A stretch of 64,000 nucleotides of DNA from Congeria kusceri (GCA_027627225.1 CM051029.1:28125048-28189047), one strand, 5' to 3'; positions 20,309 through 33,157 are shown, numbered from the stretch's first letter. Notes: generated by a model from the letters alone, not told the origin. A program made the numbers and translations.

Positions 20309-21050
20309 GATTCTAACATGATTTGTCTTCTTTTTGCGTTGTTTTTGTTCTGTGTCTATAGAAAAATTAGCGAGTATTATGTTGGAATTACCGGTAATCA
20401 ACAGAAATGAGTGTCAACTTTTCCATCGTTTATTAGTGTTGCGTAACCTAAAACAACTGTTAAAGTCAATGTACATACATGTACTGGAGTTTCCGTATGT
20501 ACAGTCGAAAACTAGTTTGTGATTAAAAATAGCCATTAACGCGTCGTACAACAATGGTTTTTATTTACTTTTCTTCCATTTTAAATCAAAGTATATGGTA
20601 ATTAACTTTATCGGGTGGTTTTAATTTATGTCGCTATGTATGTTTTAAGATCGTACATACCCTATTTAACTTCTTCTAATTTGTTCAATCGTACTGGCCA
20701 ATTAAGCCAGGACTGAATGTTCATGCTTATATTATTATTATTATTCTTATTATTATTATTAGCATTATCATAATTATTATTGCGTTTCAGTTTGAAAAAT
20801 AATTTGAAATTAAAATGCTTCAAAAATGTTGATATTTTTAAAGACAAACAATTAAACAGAAACTTTAAAACAAACACAAATCATATAACGTTTATTCTTC
20901 GTAACAAAACAAGATTGTTTTTTAACAACCCGTTGTCATATAAAGGAACGATGCATTCATGTATATATAATTGAAAGAACAAAACAAAACATACATTATG
21001 TAATATTCAAATAAACGACCATGCGTTTATGGATATATTATTAAAAGGTT
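20309..21050. other. AT-rich stretch with a short ATT run; no gene
   Basis: (ATT)n at 20733-20762. The 60-70 codon frames present have no domain. Confidence 0.5.
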
Positions 21051-21054
21051 CATA

Positions 21055-22890
21055 TTCCATGCCAATGGATATATACAGGTTTAATGGACATACTTGTACC
21101 CCAATACCCCATGTTAAATGGACATCCCCCAAATGCACATATCCCTTGAGTGTTAAATGGACATACTTGTACCTCGTATTTAATGGGAAATACCCAATGG
21201 GTTAAATGGACATCCCCCAAATGCACATAGTCCGTGTTAAAAGGACATATTTTATGTTAAATGGACATACTTGTACCTCGTATTTAATGGAAATACCCCA
21301 TGTGTTAAATGGACATACTTGTACCTCGTATTTAATGGAATTACCCTATGTGTTAAATTGACATCCCCCAAATGCTCATAGTCCGTGTTAAAAGGACATA
21401 TTTTATGTTAAATGGACATACTTTACCTCGTATTTAATGGAAATACCCCATGTGTCAAATGGACATCCCCCAATTGCACATAGTCCGTGTTAAAAGGACA
21501 TATTTGATGTTAAATGGACATACTGGTACTCGTATTTAATGGAAATACCCAATGTGTTAAATGGACATCCCCCAAATGCACATAGTCCGTGTTAAACGGA
21601 CATATTTTATGTTAAATGGACATACTTGTACTCGTATTTAATGGAATTACCCAATGTATAAATGGACTTCCCCCAAATGCTCATAGTCCGTGTTAAAAGG
21701 ACATATTTTATGTTAAATGGACATACTTGTACTCGTATTTAATGGAAATACCCCATGTGTTAAATGGACATCCTGCAAATGCACATAGTCCGTGTTAAAA
21801 GGACATATTTTATGTTAAATGGACATACTTGTACCTCGTATTTAATGGAAATACCCAATGTGTTAAATGGACATCCCCCAAATGCACATAGTCCGTGTTA
21901 AAAGGACATATTTTATGTTAAATGGACATACTTGTACTCGTATTTAATGGAAATACCCCATGTGTTAAATGGACATCCCCCAAATGCTCATAGTCCGTGT
22001 TAAAAGGACATATTTTATGTTAAATGGACATACTTGTACCTCGTATTTAATGGAAATACCACATGTGTTAAATGGACATCCCGCAAATGCACATAGTCCG
22101 TGTTAAAAGGACATATTTTATGTTAAATGGACATACTTGTACCTCGTATTTAATGGAATTACCCCATGTGTTAAATGGACATCCCCCAAATGCACATAGT
22201 CCGTGTTAAAAGGACATATTTTATGTTAAATGGACATACTTGTACCTCGTATTTAATGGAATTACCCCATGTGTTAAATGGACATACTTGAACCTCGTAT
22301 TTAATGGAATTACCCTATGTGTTAAATGGACATCTCCCAAATGCACATAGTCCGTGTTAAAAGGACATATTTTAGGTTAAATGGACATACTTGTCCCACG
22401 TGATTAATGGAAATATCCCATGTTAAATGGACACTCCCCAAATGCATGTATCCCATTTTAAATGCACATATCCAATGTTAAAGGGACATATCCTGTGTAA
22501 AAGGGGCGTATTTCATGATAAATGCACATATCCCGTCTTAAACGTAAATAACCCATGGTAAATGGAAATATACTATGTTAAAGGGACATATACCATGTAA
22601 AAGGGACATTTCCTATGTTAAAGGGACATATACCACGTTAAATGGAAATATCTTTTGTCCAATGTAAAAGGGACATTTCCTATTTGAAGGGACATATTCC
22701 ATGACAAATGGACATTTATCCCGTATTAAATGTACATATCGAAGATTAAAAGGACGCATCCCAAATAAAAGGTTCATATCCCACGTTAAAATTACATATC
22801 CAATGTCAAAGGGAAATATCCTATGTTAGAGGGACATAATCCATGATAAATGGACATATCCCGCGTTAAATGTACCAAACCCCAATGTCA
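21055..22890. repeat. About 103-bp satellite with internal TTAAATGGACAT subrepeats
   Basis: Repeated AGTCCGTGTTAAAAGGACAT occurs at spacings of 101-103 bases across 21230-22350. Each 103-bp unit is itself made of variants of TTAAATGGACAT. From about 22440 the higher-order register decays into an irregular run of the short subrepeat. Confidence 0.9.
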
Positions 22891-22934
22891 AAGATTCGGT
22901 CATTAGCGCCGCCCCAATGTTTTAGATTGTAAAG

Positions 22935-23228
22935 ACAGACCGCATTCATTCATTCGTTCGTTCGTTCGTTCGTTCATTCATTCATTGAAAAGTATATTCA
23001 GTCGTTCATTCATTAATTTATTCACTCACGCATCCACTCACTCACCCAAATCCCATCCATTCATTCATCCGTCCGTCCGTCCATTCATCCATCCACATCC
23101 ATCCATCATCCATCCATCCATCCATCCATCCATACATCCATCCATCCATCGATCCATTCATTCACTGATGCATTCATTCCATCACTCACTCATCCATCCA
23201 TCCTTTCATTCATTCAGTCATTTATTAA
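22935..23228. repeat. ATTC/ATCC tetranucleotide microsatellite
   Basis: Runs of TTCATTCGTTCG and CATCCATC; the His/Ser/Pro-rich frame across it is a by-product. Confidence 0.95.
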
Positions 23229-23655
23229 AAAAAAAATAATGAACACGAAATTCATTTTAATTCATTTGAACCCTTCTTTCTAGCGTTGTCAACTGACACG
23301 TGATGAAAGAGCATTAACATTTTTAATCGGAAAGCACTTGGCATTGGCAGCTAAACGATCATATATCCCCAACACTCGACAATGATCAGGTGTTGAAATG
23401 TTAATAGTACCAGCGAATTAAATGTGACATTATTATGCAACTATTAAAGGCACGGTATGTTATATAGAACTAAAATCGTGCCTGTTGTCAAACATTTTAA
23501 ATATATTCTAAGTACATCCTTTTGGAATAATTTGTGTTTTGTTTCGAGATATTCTGTCATTTATACACCAGAACAGCAACATTTTATTACAATACCTATG
23601 GTGACATTCTGCACATCCACATATTCTCTATTTAGTGCACTGTCGATAACTATAA
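23229..23655. other. Non-coding stretch; nothing recognised
   Basis: No domain or RNA gene seen. Confidence 0.5.
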
Positions 23656-23658
23656 ATA

Positions 23659-23947
23659 AGTTTTACTTTCGTTTTCCTAAGGGGTAACTCATTTAAAAAT
23701 TCGCTTCTAATATGTTTTACTTTCGTTTTCCTTACGGGTAACTCAATAAAAAATTCACGTCCAAGATTGTTTTACTTTCGTTTCTCAATTAAAAACTCTC
23801 TTCTAAGATTGTTTTACTTTCGTTCTGCTTACGGGTAACTCAATTGAAAATTCACTTCTAAGATTGTTTTACTTTCGCTTTCCAAGATTGTTTTACTTTC
23901 GTTTTCCTTACGGGTAACTCAATTAAAATTCGCTTCTAAGATTGTTT
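23659..23947. repeat. 55-bp minisatellite
   Basis: About five to six units, some truncated, of GTTTTACTTTCGTTTTCCTT followed by ACGGGTAACTCAATTAAAAA and TTCGCTTCTAAGATT. Confidence 0.9.
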
Positions 23948-24480
23948 AAGTGCAACAATAAGGCACTTTCGCACGTTTTTAATCTATTTTCTGTAAAATA
24001 AGAACAACGAAATATGACCTAACAAGGACTTTAACGCAACCTCTGCAGTAGCGCTATACGAGCCCGACACAATTATGGTCAACTCTATGAATTTAAACTG
24101 CACGTTTAATATGTATGTGAAAACTGAATCTTGTGAAATAAGGTCGAGCGGGTCTTCTTTCAACATCAAAGAATGCCAGCTAATTATCACGCGGTGCTAC
24201 AAAGTTACATCAAAAGCCTCGAGTAGGCGTGGTTAAAAGATACGCGATACTTCAGCAAGGCCTAGTTCTATAAAGAATGCAGTAATACCTATTATCGTGT
24301 TAGCAAACATTGTTAGTTGTGTTGTAAGTGTACTTATTTTTAAAGGAGTAAACTGATATCCAGTCAAATTTGTTACATCAAGAGTAGTTCTTCTTTTCCA
24401 AATAATAGATCTCATTAGAACACATGTGTACATAACCCTACAGAAAAGCGCTGCACAGTGCAGTAGATTACTGCATAATA
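23948..24480. other. Non-coding stretch; nothing recognised
   Basis: Two minus-strand frames of 66-68 codons, without domains. Confidence 0.5.
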
Positions 24481-25885
24481 TTCCTTGTCATTTACACTGA
24501 ATTACAGGCATGGCTCTCTGTCATTTACACTGATGTATAAACCTGACAATTTGTCACTTACACTGTCGTATGACTCTGTGGTATTAACACTGACATATAC
24601 GTATGACCCTTTGTGAATAAAAATTTACATACACGCATGACCGTTTGGCATTTACACTGTCATACACGCATGACCCGTTGGTATTTACATTGTCATACAC
24701 ACACGACCATTTGTGATTAAAAATGTACATAAACGCATGACCACTTGTCATTTACACTGTCACACACGCATGACCCGTTGGTATTTACACAGCCATACAC
24801 ACACGACCCTTTGTGATTCAAATTTACATACATGCATGACCATTTGACATTAACATTGGCATGCACGCCTTATCCTGTCTCATTGAAATTTATATGCACG
24901 CATGACCATTTGGTATTTACACTGACATTCTCGCATGACCCTTTAGTATTTTCACTGACATTCTCGCATGACCCTTTGGTATTTTCACTGACACTCAAGC
25001 ATGGTCCTTTCTCGTTGAAATTTACATACGCCTATGACCCTTTGTTATTGACATTGACATACACGCATGATCCTTTCTTATTGAAATTTACATACACGCG
25101 TGACCCTTTGGTATTTGCACTGACATACACGCATGATCCGTTCTCATCGAAATTTACATGCGCGCCAGACAGTTTATATTTACATTGACGTACATGCACG
25201 ATCCTTTCTTATTGAAATTTACATACAAGAGTGACCCTTTGGTACTTGCACTGACGTACACGCACGATCCTTTCTTATTGAAATTTACATACAAGCGTGG
25301 CCCTTTGGTATTTGCACTGACTTACAGGCACGTTCATTTTGTCATTTAGACTAATATATACTAGTACATGCACGACCATTTTTCGTTTACATGAACATTC
25401 ACACATGGCCCTACATCATTCATAATGGCAAACACGCATGACCCTTTTATCATTTACACTTACACGCACGGCACTTAATATTTACACGCACATAAACGCA
25501 TGGCCCTTTGTCATTTACACGTACACACTCATGGCAGTTATCATTTACCCTTACATATAACTATGACCTTTATCATTTACACTTACACGCATGACATTTA
25601 TCGTTTACACTTAAATGCAAGCATGACCTTTATCATTTACACGTACACACACGCACAACCCTTTATCATTTACACTTACAAACACGCATGAACCTTTGTC
25701 ATTCAAACTTGTATTCACAAATGATCTGTTTTCATTTACTATGATATCCCCACGCAACCCTTCGTCATTTAGACTTACGTACAAATATGACCCTTTGTCA
25801 TTTACACGTACGCGCAAGCATGTAATGTATCATTTACACTTACATACTCGATTGACCCCTTTAACATACTCGATTGACCCCTTAA
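24480..25885. repeat. 33-bp/66-bp minisatellite, 1.4 kb
   Basis: Degenerate units of ACACGCATGACCCTTTGGTA followed by TTTACACTGACAT. In the middle (24890-25330) two alternating 33-bp types form a 66-bp unit. Because the period is a multiple of three, frames of up to 118 codons stay open with Thr-His-Asp-Pro repeats; no signal suggests they are translated. Confidence 0.9.
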
Positions 25886-26389
25886 TCAGTTACACCGAAA
25901 TACATGTTCTCGTATATTGCTCCATGGTTAGTCACACTTATTATATATATACTAATACATATTGCACCTTCCTTGACTACCTATTGCAGTGAAACAACCT
26001 ACATTTACTCATATAGAAGAATGTATACAATTTATTTAAAATACTAGTGATGACAGGTGTTACACAAACGGGGCATACATCTGTTTTGCCACACTGTCGA
26101 AAGCAAACAACATATGGTCATGAGCAAATAATTAAATGCAAGGACATTCTGCAGATGCTAGGATATCATGCAATGTTATTTGACGAACATGCTTAACGTT
26201 TACACTTGCAATTTTCATATGTACTATTATTATCTTCGTAGCTCAGATTTACACTTAAGTTTTCATTGATATACGACATTGTGATTTCATGTTCGTGATT
26301 GCATTATTTCAATTTATTTGCAGTGAATTCTTACGTTCATATTCAGCCAACGTGTTCGACTTATGTTCCGTTTAGTTTAAAACTATTTA
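25886..26389. other. Non-coding stretch; nothing recognised
   Basis: AT-rich, no coding signal. Confidence 0.5.
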
Positions 26390-26575
26390 TTTTAGCTCAA
26401 TTGTGTCGAAAGCCTGAGGTTTATTGAGACACTCTCGAGTTCGTTTTTTCCTGGGTGGAACCAGTACGTGGTGTCTTTTGAGAAAGATTGTTCGAACGCT
26501 TCCCGAGTAGAGATTTAACTCAGGACCTTCCGATCGCAAGGCGAACAAAATATCCAATGCACCTCTGCGACCTTA
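26390..26575 (-). mobile_element. tRNA-derived SINE (family B), minus strand
   Basis: On the minus strand it reads CCTTGCGATCGGAAGGTCCT, then a degraded B-box, then CTACTCGGGAAGCG, and ends in CAGGCTTTCGACACAATT. The segment TCCTGGGTGGAACCAGTAC (plus strand) recurs at 41230, 41470, 60719 and 63410. Confidence 0.6.
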
Positions 26576-26919
26576 TTCTTAAACAATACATGTACATGTA
26601 AGTATTATTACAAAGCACTTTTATCTGAACTTAAAATTGTGGGCGTGTGTTCACATCATACGACATTTTAATTTCCCGTTAAAACAATAGATCTAAGTGT
26701 TCATAGCAATGTTCAGCTATTCTTCGCACATACGTTTATGTCGGACATCATTATAAATTAAGGTTTAAACAAAAGGTGTCAGTGTAGCCACCTAATTGCA
26801 AAAATCAAATTGAGTTTGATGCACGGATTTCATAGTATCTTTCTTGGCTAATGCATGCTCAACATAATCAAGTATAATCAACAGCTATATGGTGCGTTAA
26901 AGGGGCGTAGTGCATTTTT

Positions 26920-27182
26920 ATCGAGTACACACGGATTCTCTCCCAACTGGCCATCGCCCCCCCCCCCCGAAGACTTTTAAGTTGGGTTACGGGGGATAGT
27001 GCGAGGAGACGCCCCGTTCAAGAGGCGACCATGGGTCTTTTAGTGGGGGGTGTGAAGCACCTAGTACACTGCACCAGTACACATGCGAAAGACGAGATAG
27101 TAGGGTATAGCGGGGTTCGAACATGCGAAACCTGGGTTGTGAAGCCAGTGCGTTACCACTAGACCACGGATCCGCCACGGGC
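26920..27182 (-). mobile_element. tRNA-derived SINE (family A), minus strand
   Basis: On the minus strand: GGATCCGTGGTCTAGTGGTA (A box), a CTGGCTTCACAACCCAG anticodon-like arm, ATGTTCGAACCCC (B box), the body with GGTGCAGTGTACTAG, and GGGAGAGAATCC near the 3' end. The head is the best preserved in the window apart from that at 55.4 kb. Confidence 0.8.
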
Positions 27183-27500
27183 TTTGTTTTACATGCATGT
27201 TGATTATATATGCACAAAGGCGTTTGCCCATGTAATTTCTAAATTATTACTAATTAAATGTATATTTCCATAACAACAGCGTATAATACATGAATATTGT
27301 TGTTGTCGTTTTTCGTGTTGATGGAGTTGGTTGCTGGTGTTGTTCTTGTTATGTCGGGCCAAACAGGTAGTTTATGGAAAACCTATTGGTTAACAGTGTG
27401 TGGTTGACCAAAGGGTTGCCACTATTTGCGTCTACGACTTGTCCGATTTCGTTTTGTTCGAATAAGCGCAATTTGTAAAAGCTTCTCGTACGTGATTTTC
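27183..27500. other. Non-coding stretch; nothing recognised
   Basis: A GTT-rich patch near 27300-27350; otherwise nothing. Confidence 0.5.
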
Positions 27501-27970
27501 CCACTACACAAAGTTAGCATGACGTGATTCTATGCAGAGTGCACCTTGGCGTTTTAATTTCCCGTCCGACCATTACTGTCACTCCAAACTATTCGGTTTG
27601 CGAACCCGACCAGCCTTCGATGCGAACACCTGCCGGCAGCAACATGACATCAAGATGGCAGCCAAAGCAATTACTTCCGATACGACCTCCGTGTCGAAGG
27701 GAGCCGTAACTCTTGGCGTGCCAATGCGCTGACGGGAGCGCCAGTGGCAGTTTTGTGGCACGGGGAAAGCGTTCGGAGGGTGGGGTGGGAATTCCAGGAT
27801 TTCATTGCGGCAATTACCTTCGTGTTAACGTCAGACAATAGGTCGTGATCCACTATTGAGTGTCGTGGCACGACGAAACATTTTTGGTGGTTGGTATAAA
27901 TACCGTGATTTTCACAGCCTCACTAACGTCGGTGTTAACGTCAGACCGTAGGTCGCGATCCACTCTTATT
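27500..27970. other. GC-richer block with a two-copy 110-bp spaced repeat
   Basis: Higher GC and CpG than the surroundings, with AAGATGGCAGCC (YY1-like) at 27653. GTGTTAACGTCAGAC, then AGGTCGTGATCCACT, occurs at about 27822 and again at about 27932. Overlapping 60-66 codon frames lack domains. It could be a promoter-like island or a repeat; undecided. Confidence 0.35.
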
Positions 27971-28369
27971 GATGCGGATCTGTTTTATTGTGTACAATAA
28001 CTCTTCCATCACTGTTGTGTTCCCTATTGTTTACTGCTGTTTCATTAACATATAATGTAGTTGGTGCCAGATATGAATCTGATGAATTTAACCCCGGCGT
28101 TCTTTCAGGAATTTATATTGCATTTCCACTAATTTGGACCTATTGCAAAATGCTCGGTGTTCTACATTCACGAGTGTATCTTTCCCTTTCTTCATCGTAT
28201 TTCTGCCATTTAACTCATGTCTTATAATAACGCAATTATGCAAACCCTGTAAATGCAAGTGCGATAAGGACTATAAACATAACCAGAGAGAGTGTGTAAG
28301 TGGTCAACACATAAAAGCAAGCAAGGACCCAGTGACAATACATGTATTAATGACACGTCATAAGTTACA
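27971..28369. other. Non-coding stretch; nothing recognised
   Basis: 79-codon frames without domain. Confidence 0.5.
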
Positions 28370-30045
28370 CTGACATCGCCTTTATTGTCATATCTCTCTA
28401 GCACAGTAAAACTTACACCGTCTGCATCGCCATATCGTTCATGCACAGTTACACTGGCATTGCCTGTATCGTCATAACACTCTTGCACAGTTAGACTGAC
28501 ATCGCCTGTATCGCCATATCTCTCTTGTACAGTTACACTGTAATCATCTGTATCGCCAAATCTGACATCGTCTGTATCACAATATCGCTCTTGCACATTT
28601 ATACTGACATTGTCTGTATCGCAATGTATCTCTTGCACAATTACAACGATATCATCTGTATATAATACATGTAGTTGTACAGTTACACTGACATCGCCTG
28701 TATCGCCATATCGCTCTTGCAAAGTTACATTGGCCATATCTCTTGTACAGTTACACTGACATCGGCTGTATCGCCATATGTCTTGTACTGTTACACCGAC
28801 ATCGTCTGCACCGCAATATCGCTCATGCACCACTACACTGAAATCGCATAAATCGTCATATCGGTCATGGATAGTAACAGGTCATCGCCCATATCGCCAT
28901 ATCAATCTTGCACAGTTACACCGACATGGACTGTATCGCCATATTGCTCTTGTACAGTGAGACTGACATCACCTGTATCGTCAGATCGCTCTTGTACAGT
29001 GAGACTGACATCACCTGTATCGTTAAATCGCTCTTGTACAGTGAGACTGACATCACCTGTATCGCCATATCGCCCTTTTACAGTTACACTGTTATCGCAT
29101 GCATCGTCATATTGCTCTGTTACAGTTAGACTGACATCGCCTGTATCGTCATATCGCTCTTGCACAGAAACAATGACATCACCTGTATCGTCATATCGCT
29201 CTTTCACCGTTACACTGACATCGTCTGTGTAACCATATTACTCTTGTACAGATACACTGACATCGTCTGTATCACCATATCGCTCTTGCACAGTAACACT
29301 GTCATCGCCTGTATCGCCATATCTCTCTTGCACAGGTACAGTGACATCACCTGTATCGCCATATCACTATTACACTGACATCGCCGTATCGCTCAAGCAC
29401 AGGAACACTGACATCGCCTGTATCGCCATATCTCTCTTGCACAGTTAGACTGACCTCATCTATATCGCCATATCTCTCGTGCACAGTCACACTGTCATCG
29501 TCCATATCACCATATCACTCTTGAATAGTAACACTGACATCGCCTGTATCGCCATATCGCCCTTGCACAGTTACAATGACATAGCCTGAAATGGCATATC
29601 ACTCTTAAACTGACATCGCCGTATCGCTCATGCACAGGAACAGAGTCATTGCCCATGTCGCCGTATCACTCTTGCACAGTTACAACGTTATCGCCCATGT
29701 CACCATATCACTCTTGCACAGTTACAGCGTCATCGCCCATGTCTCCATATGACTCTTGCACAGTTACAGTGTCATCGCTAATGTCGCCATATTTCTCTGG
29801 TAGGGTTAATATAACATCGCCTGTATCGCCATATCGGTCGTGCACAGTTAGACTGACATCGCCTGTATCGCCATAACACTCTTGCGCAGTTAGAGTGTCC
29901 TCGCCTATGTCGCCATATCACTCTTGCACAGTTACAGTGTCATCGCCCATGTCGCCAGATCACTCTTGCACAGTTACAGTGTCATCGCCCATGTCGCCAT
30001 ATTTCTTTTGTACAGTTACAATGACATCGCCATATCGCTTTTGCA
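28370..30045. repeat. 42-bp minisatellite, about 1.7 kb
   Basis: About 40 units of ACAGTTACACTGACATCGCC followed by TGTATCGCCATATCGCTCTTGC. The period is a multiple of three and lacks stops in several frames, so long frames are open on both strands, for example a 14-residue repeat VQERYGDTGDVSLT on the minus strand up to 203 codons (28222-28833). Confidence 0.9.
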
Positions 30046-30219
30046 CCCTTACCAAATTGATCAAGTATACAGTGCCTATAAGTAGTAAACAGTATTATAA
30101 CTTCTAATCCGGAAAATGTGATATAAATCATATAATCCATATATAATATTATAGGGAGCGGTATCGGGATTATTGTACTGCGTTATCTAAATGGCGTTTC
30201 CTCGATTTTTGTGGCAATA

Positions 30220-30274
30220 GTATTCCGTGTATATAGATATTCAGATATCGAGAATATCTATATACACGGAATAC
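30220..30274. repeat. Perfect 23-bp inverted repeat (hairpin)
   Basis: Arms 30220-30242 and 30252-30274 are exact complements starting GTATTCCGTGTATATAG, with a 9-base loop. It abuts the 37-bp minisatellite. Confidence 0.9.
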
Positions 30275-30279
30275 CTGCG

Positions 30280-31975
30280 AGAAGCTGGTGAGATCACTGT
30301 GAGGAGTTTGATAGCGAGAAGGAGGGGAGATCACCGTAAGGGGTTTGATAGCGCGAAGAAGGGGAGATCACTGTGGGGAGTTTGATAGCGAGAAGGAGGG
30401 GAGATCACTGTAAGGAGTTTGATAGCGAGAAGCCGGTGAGATCACTGTGAGGAGTTTGATAGCGAGAAGGAGGTGAGATCACTGTAAGGAGTTTGATAGC
30501 GCGAAGCAAAGTAGCTCACTGTGAGGAGCTTAATAGCGAGAAGGAGGGGAGATCATTGTAAGCGGTTAAAGGTTACGCCTGCGCAAATAAATTCCTTCTA
30601 TGTTACATATAAAATATGCAAAGTTTGATCTCAATTTTCACCATGACCAAGTTACTTTCCCAATATATCACCATATATTGTTGGAAAGAAAGGCCATAAC
30701 CTTTTGAAGAAACAGCATGTCAAAAATGTATATGCGTTGTAACTCAAGATATTTACCTTAGAATAAACATACCGGTTTTTTACAGGCATGGGGGCTGCCA
30801 TTTTGTGCATGAATACATGGGCCAAAAGTTATGAAGCTGGGAACCACTAAGACAAAGTAGTGCCTAAAACTGTCTGTTTTTCTTATGTGTTTATTATCTA
30901 ACTGACAGCATGTAACCCTGAGGATGTGACTTCCGTTTTAGTGTAATTTGACCTTTGACAGCGCGAAGCAGGGGAGATCACTGTGAGGAGTCTCATAGCG
31001 CGAAGCAAGGCAGATCACTGTGGAGAATTTGATAGTGCGAGGCAATGAAGATCACTAAGGAGTTCAACCTCCGCGCAGAGATTTGACTGGTTCCGAGCAC
31101 AGCTCTAATCAAATCCCTGCCGTCATAACAAACCACGAGATGATGAGCGATTTAAATCTTCTAAATATTATGTATGGTTTTAATTAGTTATAAAATGTCC
31201 AATTATGTAAAAAACTGCACTGAGTTGCCTTAAATAAGTAAAAGTTACAAACACGTAATCCTTCCAGATCTCGAAGGATTTTACTTGTGATGGCAGTGGT
31301 TACCGTTAACCGATATGGGAGGTAACCGCTTCGAGGAGTTTGTAAGGAGTTTGGTAGCTAGAAGCAAGGGATATCACTGTGAGGAGTTTGATAGCGAGAA
31401 GCAAGGGAGATCACTGTCAGGAGTTTGATATCGCGAAGCAATGGAGATCACTGTGAGTAATTGATAGCGCGAAGCAAGGGAGATCATTAAGGAGATTGGT
31501 AGCGAGAAGCAAGGGAAATCACTATGAGGAGTTTGATAGCGCGAAACAAGAGAAATCAATGTGAGTAGTTTGATAGCGAGGAGCAATGGAGATCACCGTG
31601 AGCAGTTTGATATTGCTCATAAGGGGAGATAGCTGTGAGGAGTTTTATATTGCTTAGCAGAGAGGTAACTGTGAAGAGTTTGATATTGCAAAGAAGGGGA
31701 GATCACTGTGAGGAGTTTGATAGCGAGAAGCAGTCAAAACATGTGAGGAATTTGATATTGCTTAGCTGGGGAGATCACTGTGAGGAGTTTGATATTGCAG
31801 AGCAGGGGAGATCACAGTTAAGAGTTTGATAGCAAGGAGCAATGGAGATAACTGTGAGGAGTTTCATATTGCAAAGCAGGGAAGATCACTGTGAGAAATT
31901 TCATATTGCTTAGCAGGGGAGATAAAGTGAGGAGTTTGATATTGCAAAGCAGGGAGACCACTTTGACGCGTTTGT
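30280..31975. repeat. 37-bp minisatellite in three blocks
   Basis: Units of GAGATCACTGTGAGGAGTTT followed by GATAGCGAGAAGCAAGG. Blocks lie at 30280-30560, 30955-31070 and 31330-31975. In the third block the variant GATATTGCNNAGCAGGG becomes common. Confidence 0.9.
30561..30956. mobile_element. Probable insertion interrupting the 37-bp minisatellite
   Basis: Unrelated 396-bp segment that begins TTAAAGGTTA and ends TGACCTTTGA (imperfect inverted ends), with minisatellite units on both sides. It may be a MITE that inserted into the array. Confidence 0.45.
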
Positions 31976-33010
31976 ACTGTTTCCAGTTTCAAATGTTCGA
32001 AGCAAAAAATTACATATCAGAAAAATATCCGGGAAGTGGTTCTTGTCCGGTATTCGTTTTGCAGACATCTTAAATAATTAAAACCTTCCGCCCTAATACC
32101 AACTAGTACCGGTATTTGATTGACCAACAATGACAATTATTCGTAGGCGATCAGCTTTATGTTTAACCGCGAACGCGGTATTATTTCACAGAATATGATA
32201 ACATCTGGCCGTGCAAAAGCCAAAAACAATCTATGTCGTCTGGTCACGCCAATTGCATTTTATTGCGGATAACACTTTTCGGCACCCACATTTTACGACA
32301 CCACTTTTCACGAAAGAATGTCGCAAAACGAAGCAGCAAAGGAGGTTTCCGGTTTTGTCTCGCTACTTGGAATTTGGGAATCTTAGACGGCCCAATTAAT
32401 ATGTCACATTAGTATCAGTGTACTTGTTAGTGCCCTTTGTTGGTGGTCCCGCACATATAATAAATAACTGGTCTACATAGATACAACCTGCATAGTGTGT
32501 ATGCGTAGTTGCTTTTGTCGCTCTACATTAGAACATAGTGGAAACGCTGAACATTGTTTTTTATCCATTTCTACTTTCGATTATTCTTTCACATGCTATT
32601 TTCATTATAGTTCTGTGTCAGCAGAATGAGGTTGTATAATATTTGTATTCGTGGAAAATGTGATGACTTTTGAAAAGTGTACATTTTCCAATCTGTGAAT
32701 ATGTCCCTTTAATGCTGTTGCATTTATTTCATAAATGTGAAGGTCGCAATTCACTATAAAACAGTAGTTCGTGTACTCAGTTCGAAAGCTTTTTTACGTT
32801 TTAACTTTAAGAAGATTTTAAGTATCTATTTTAAAGTGCGAATTCGAATCGAATTTCTGCCCTCAGTTAGCTGTAGTGTCATTGTTTTTATAAAATATAT
32901 CATACCTTTGTTATTCTATCATGTATTGTTATGGTGAAATACTTATTGTATTACTCAAAATATTAAATGCATACAATATACGTTTACTGAAACCAAATAC
33001 GTATATATAG
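31976..33010. other. Non-coding stretch; nothing recognised
   Basis: AT-rich; 60-66 codon frames without domain. Confidence 0.5.
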
Positions 33011-33157
33011 GATCTGACACGAGTTGTCATTTCATACCATATTTTATTAAACGAGATCAGGAATTGTGTTAGTAAGCTCGCCAAAGGCTCGCAAATTAAC
33101 GAATTTCCTGGACGAGTTTAATAAAATGTGGTATGAAATGTCAACGAATGTCAGAAC
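33011..33157. mobile_element. Foldback element, 147 bp
   Basis: Inverted arms 33011-33062 and 33107-33157 share GTCATTTCATACCA and ATTTTATTAAAC. The 44-base spacer contains two copies of GCTCGC. Confidence 0.7.

Noticed and set aside
24832..25349. 118- and 63-codon Thr-His-Asp-Pro repeat frames
   Set aside because: By-product of a 33-bp minisatellite period; the frame is lost elsewhere in the array and no start, signal or domain supports it.
28222..29232. 203-codon minus frame and 121-codon plus frame as genes
   Set aside because: Both strands are open over the same 42-bp minisatellite and frames break between blocks.
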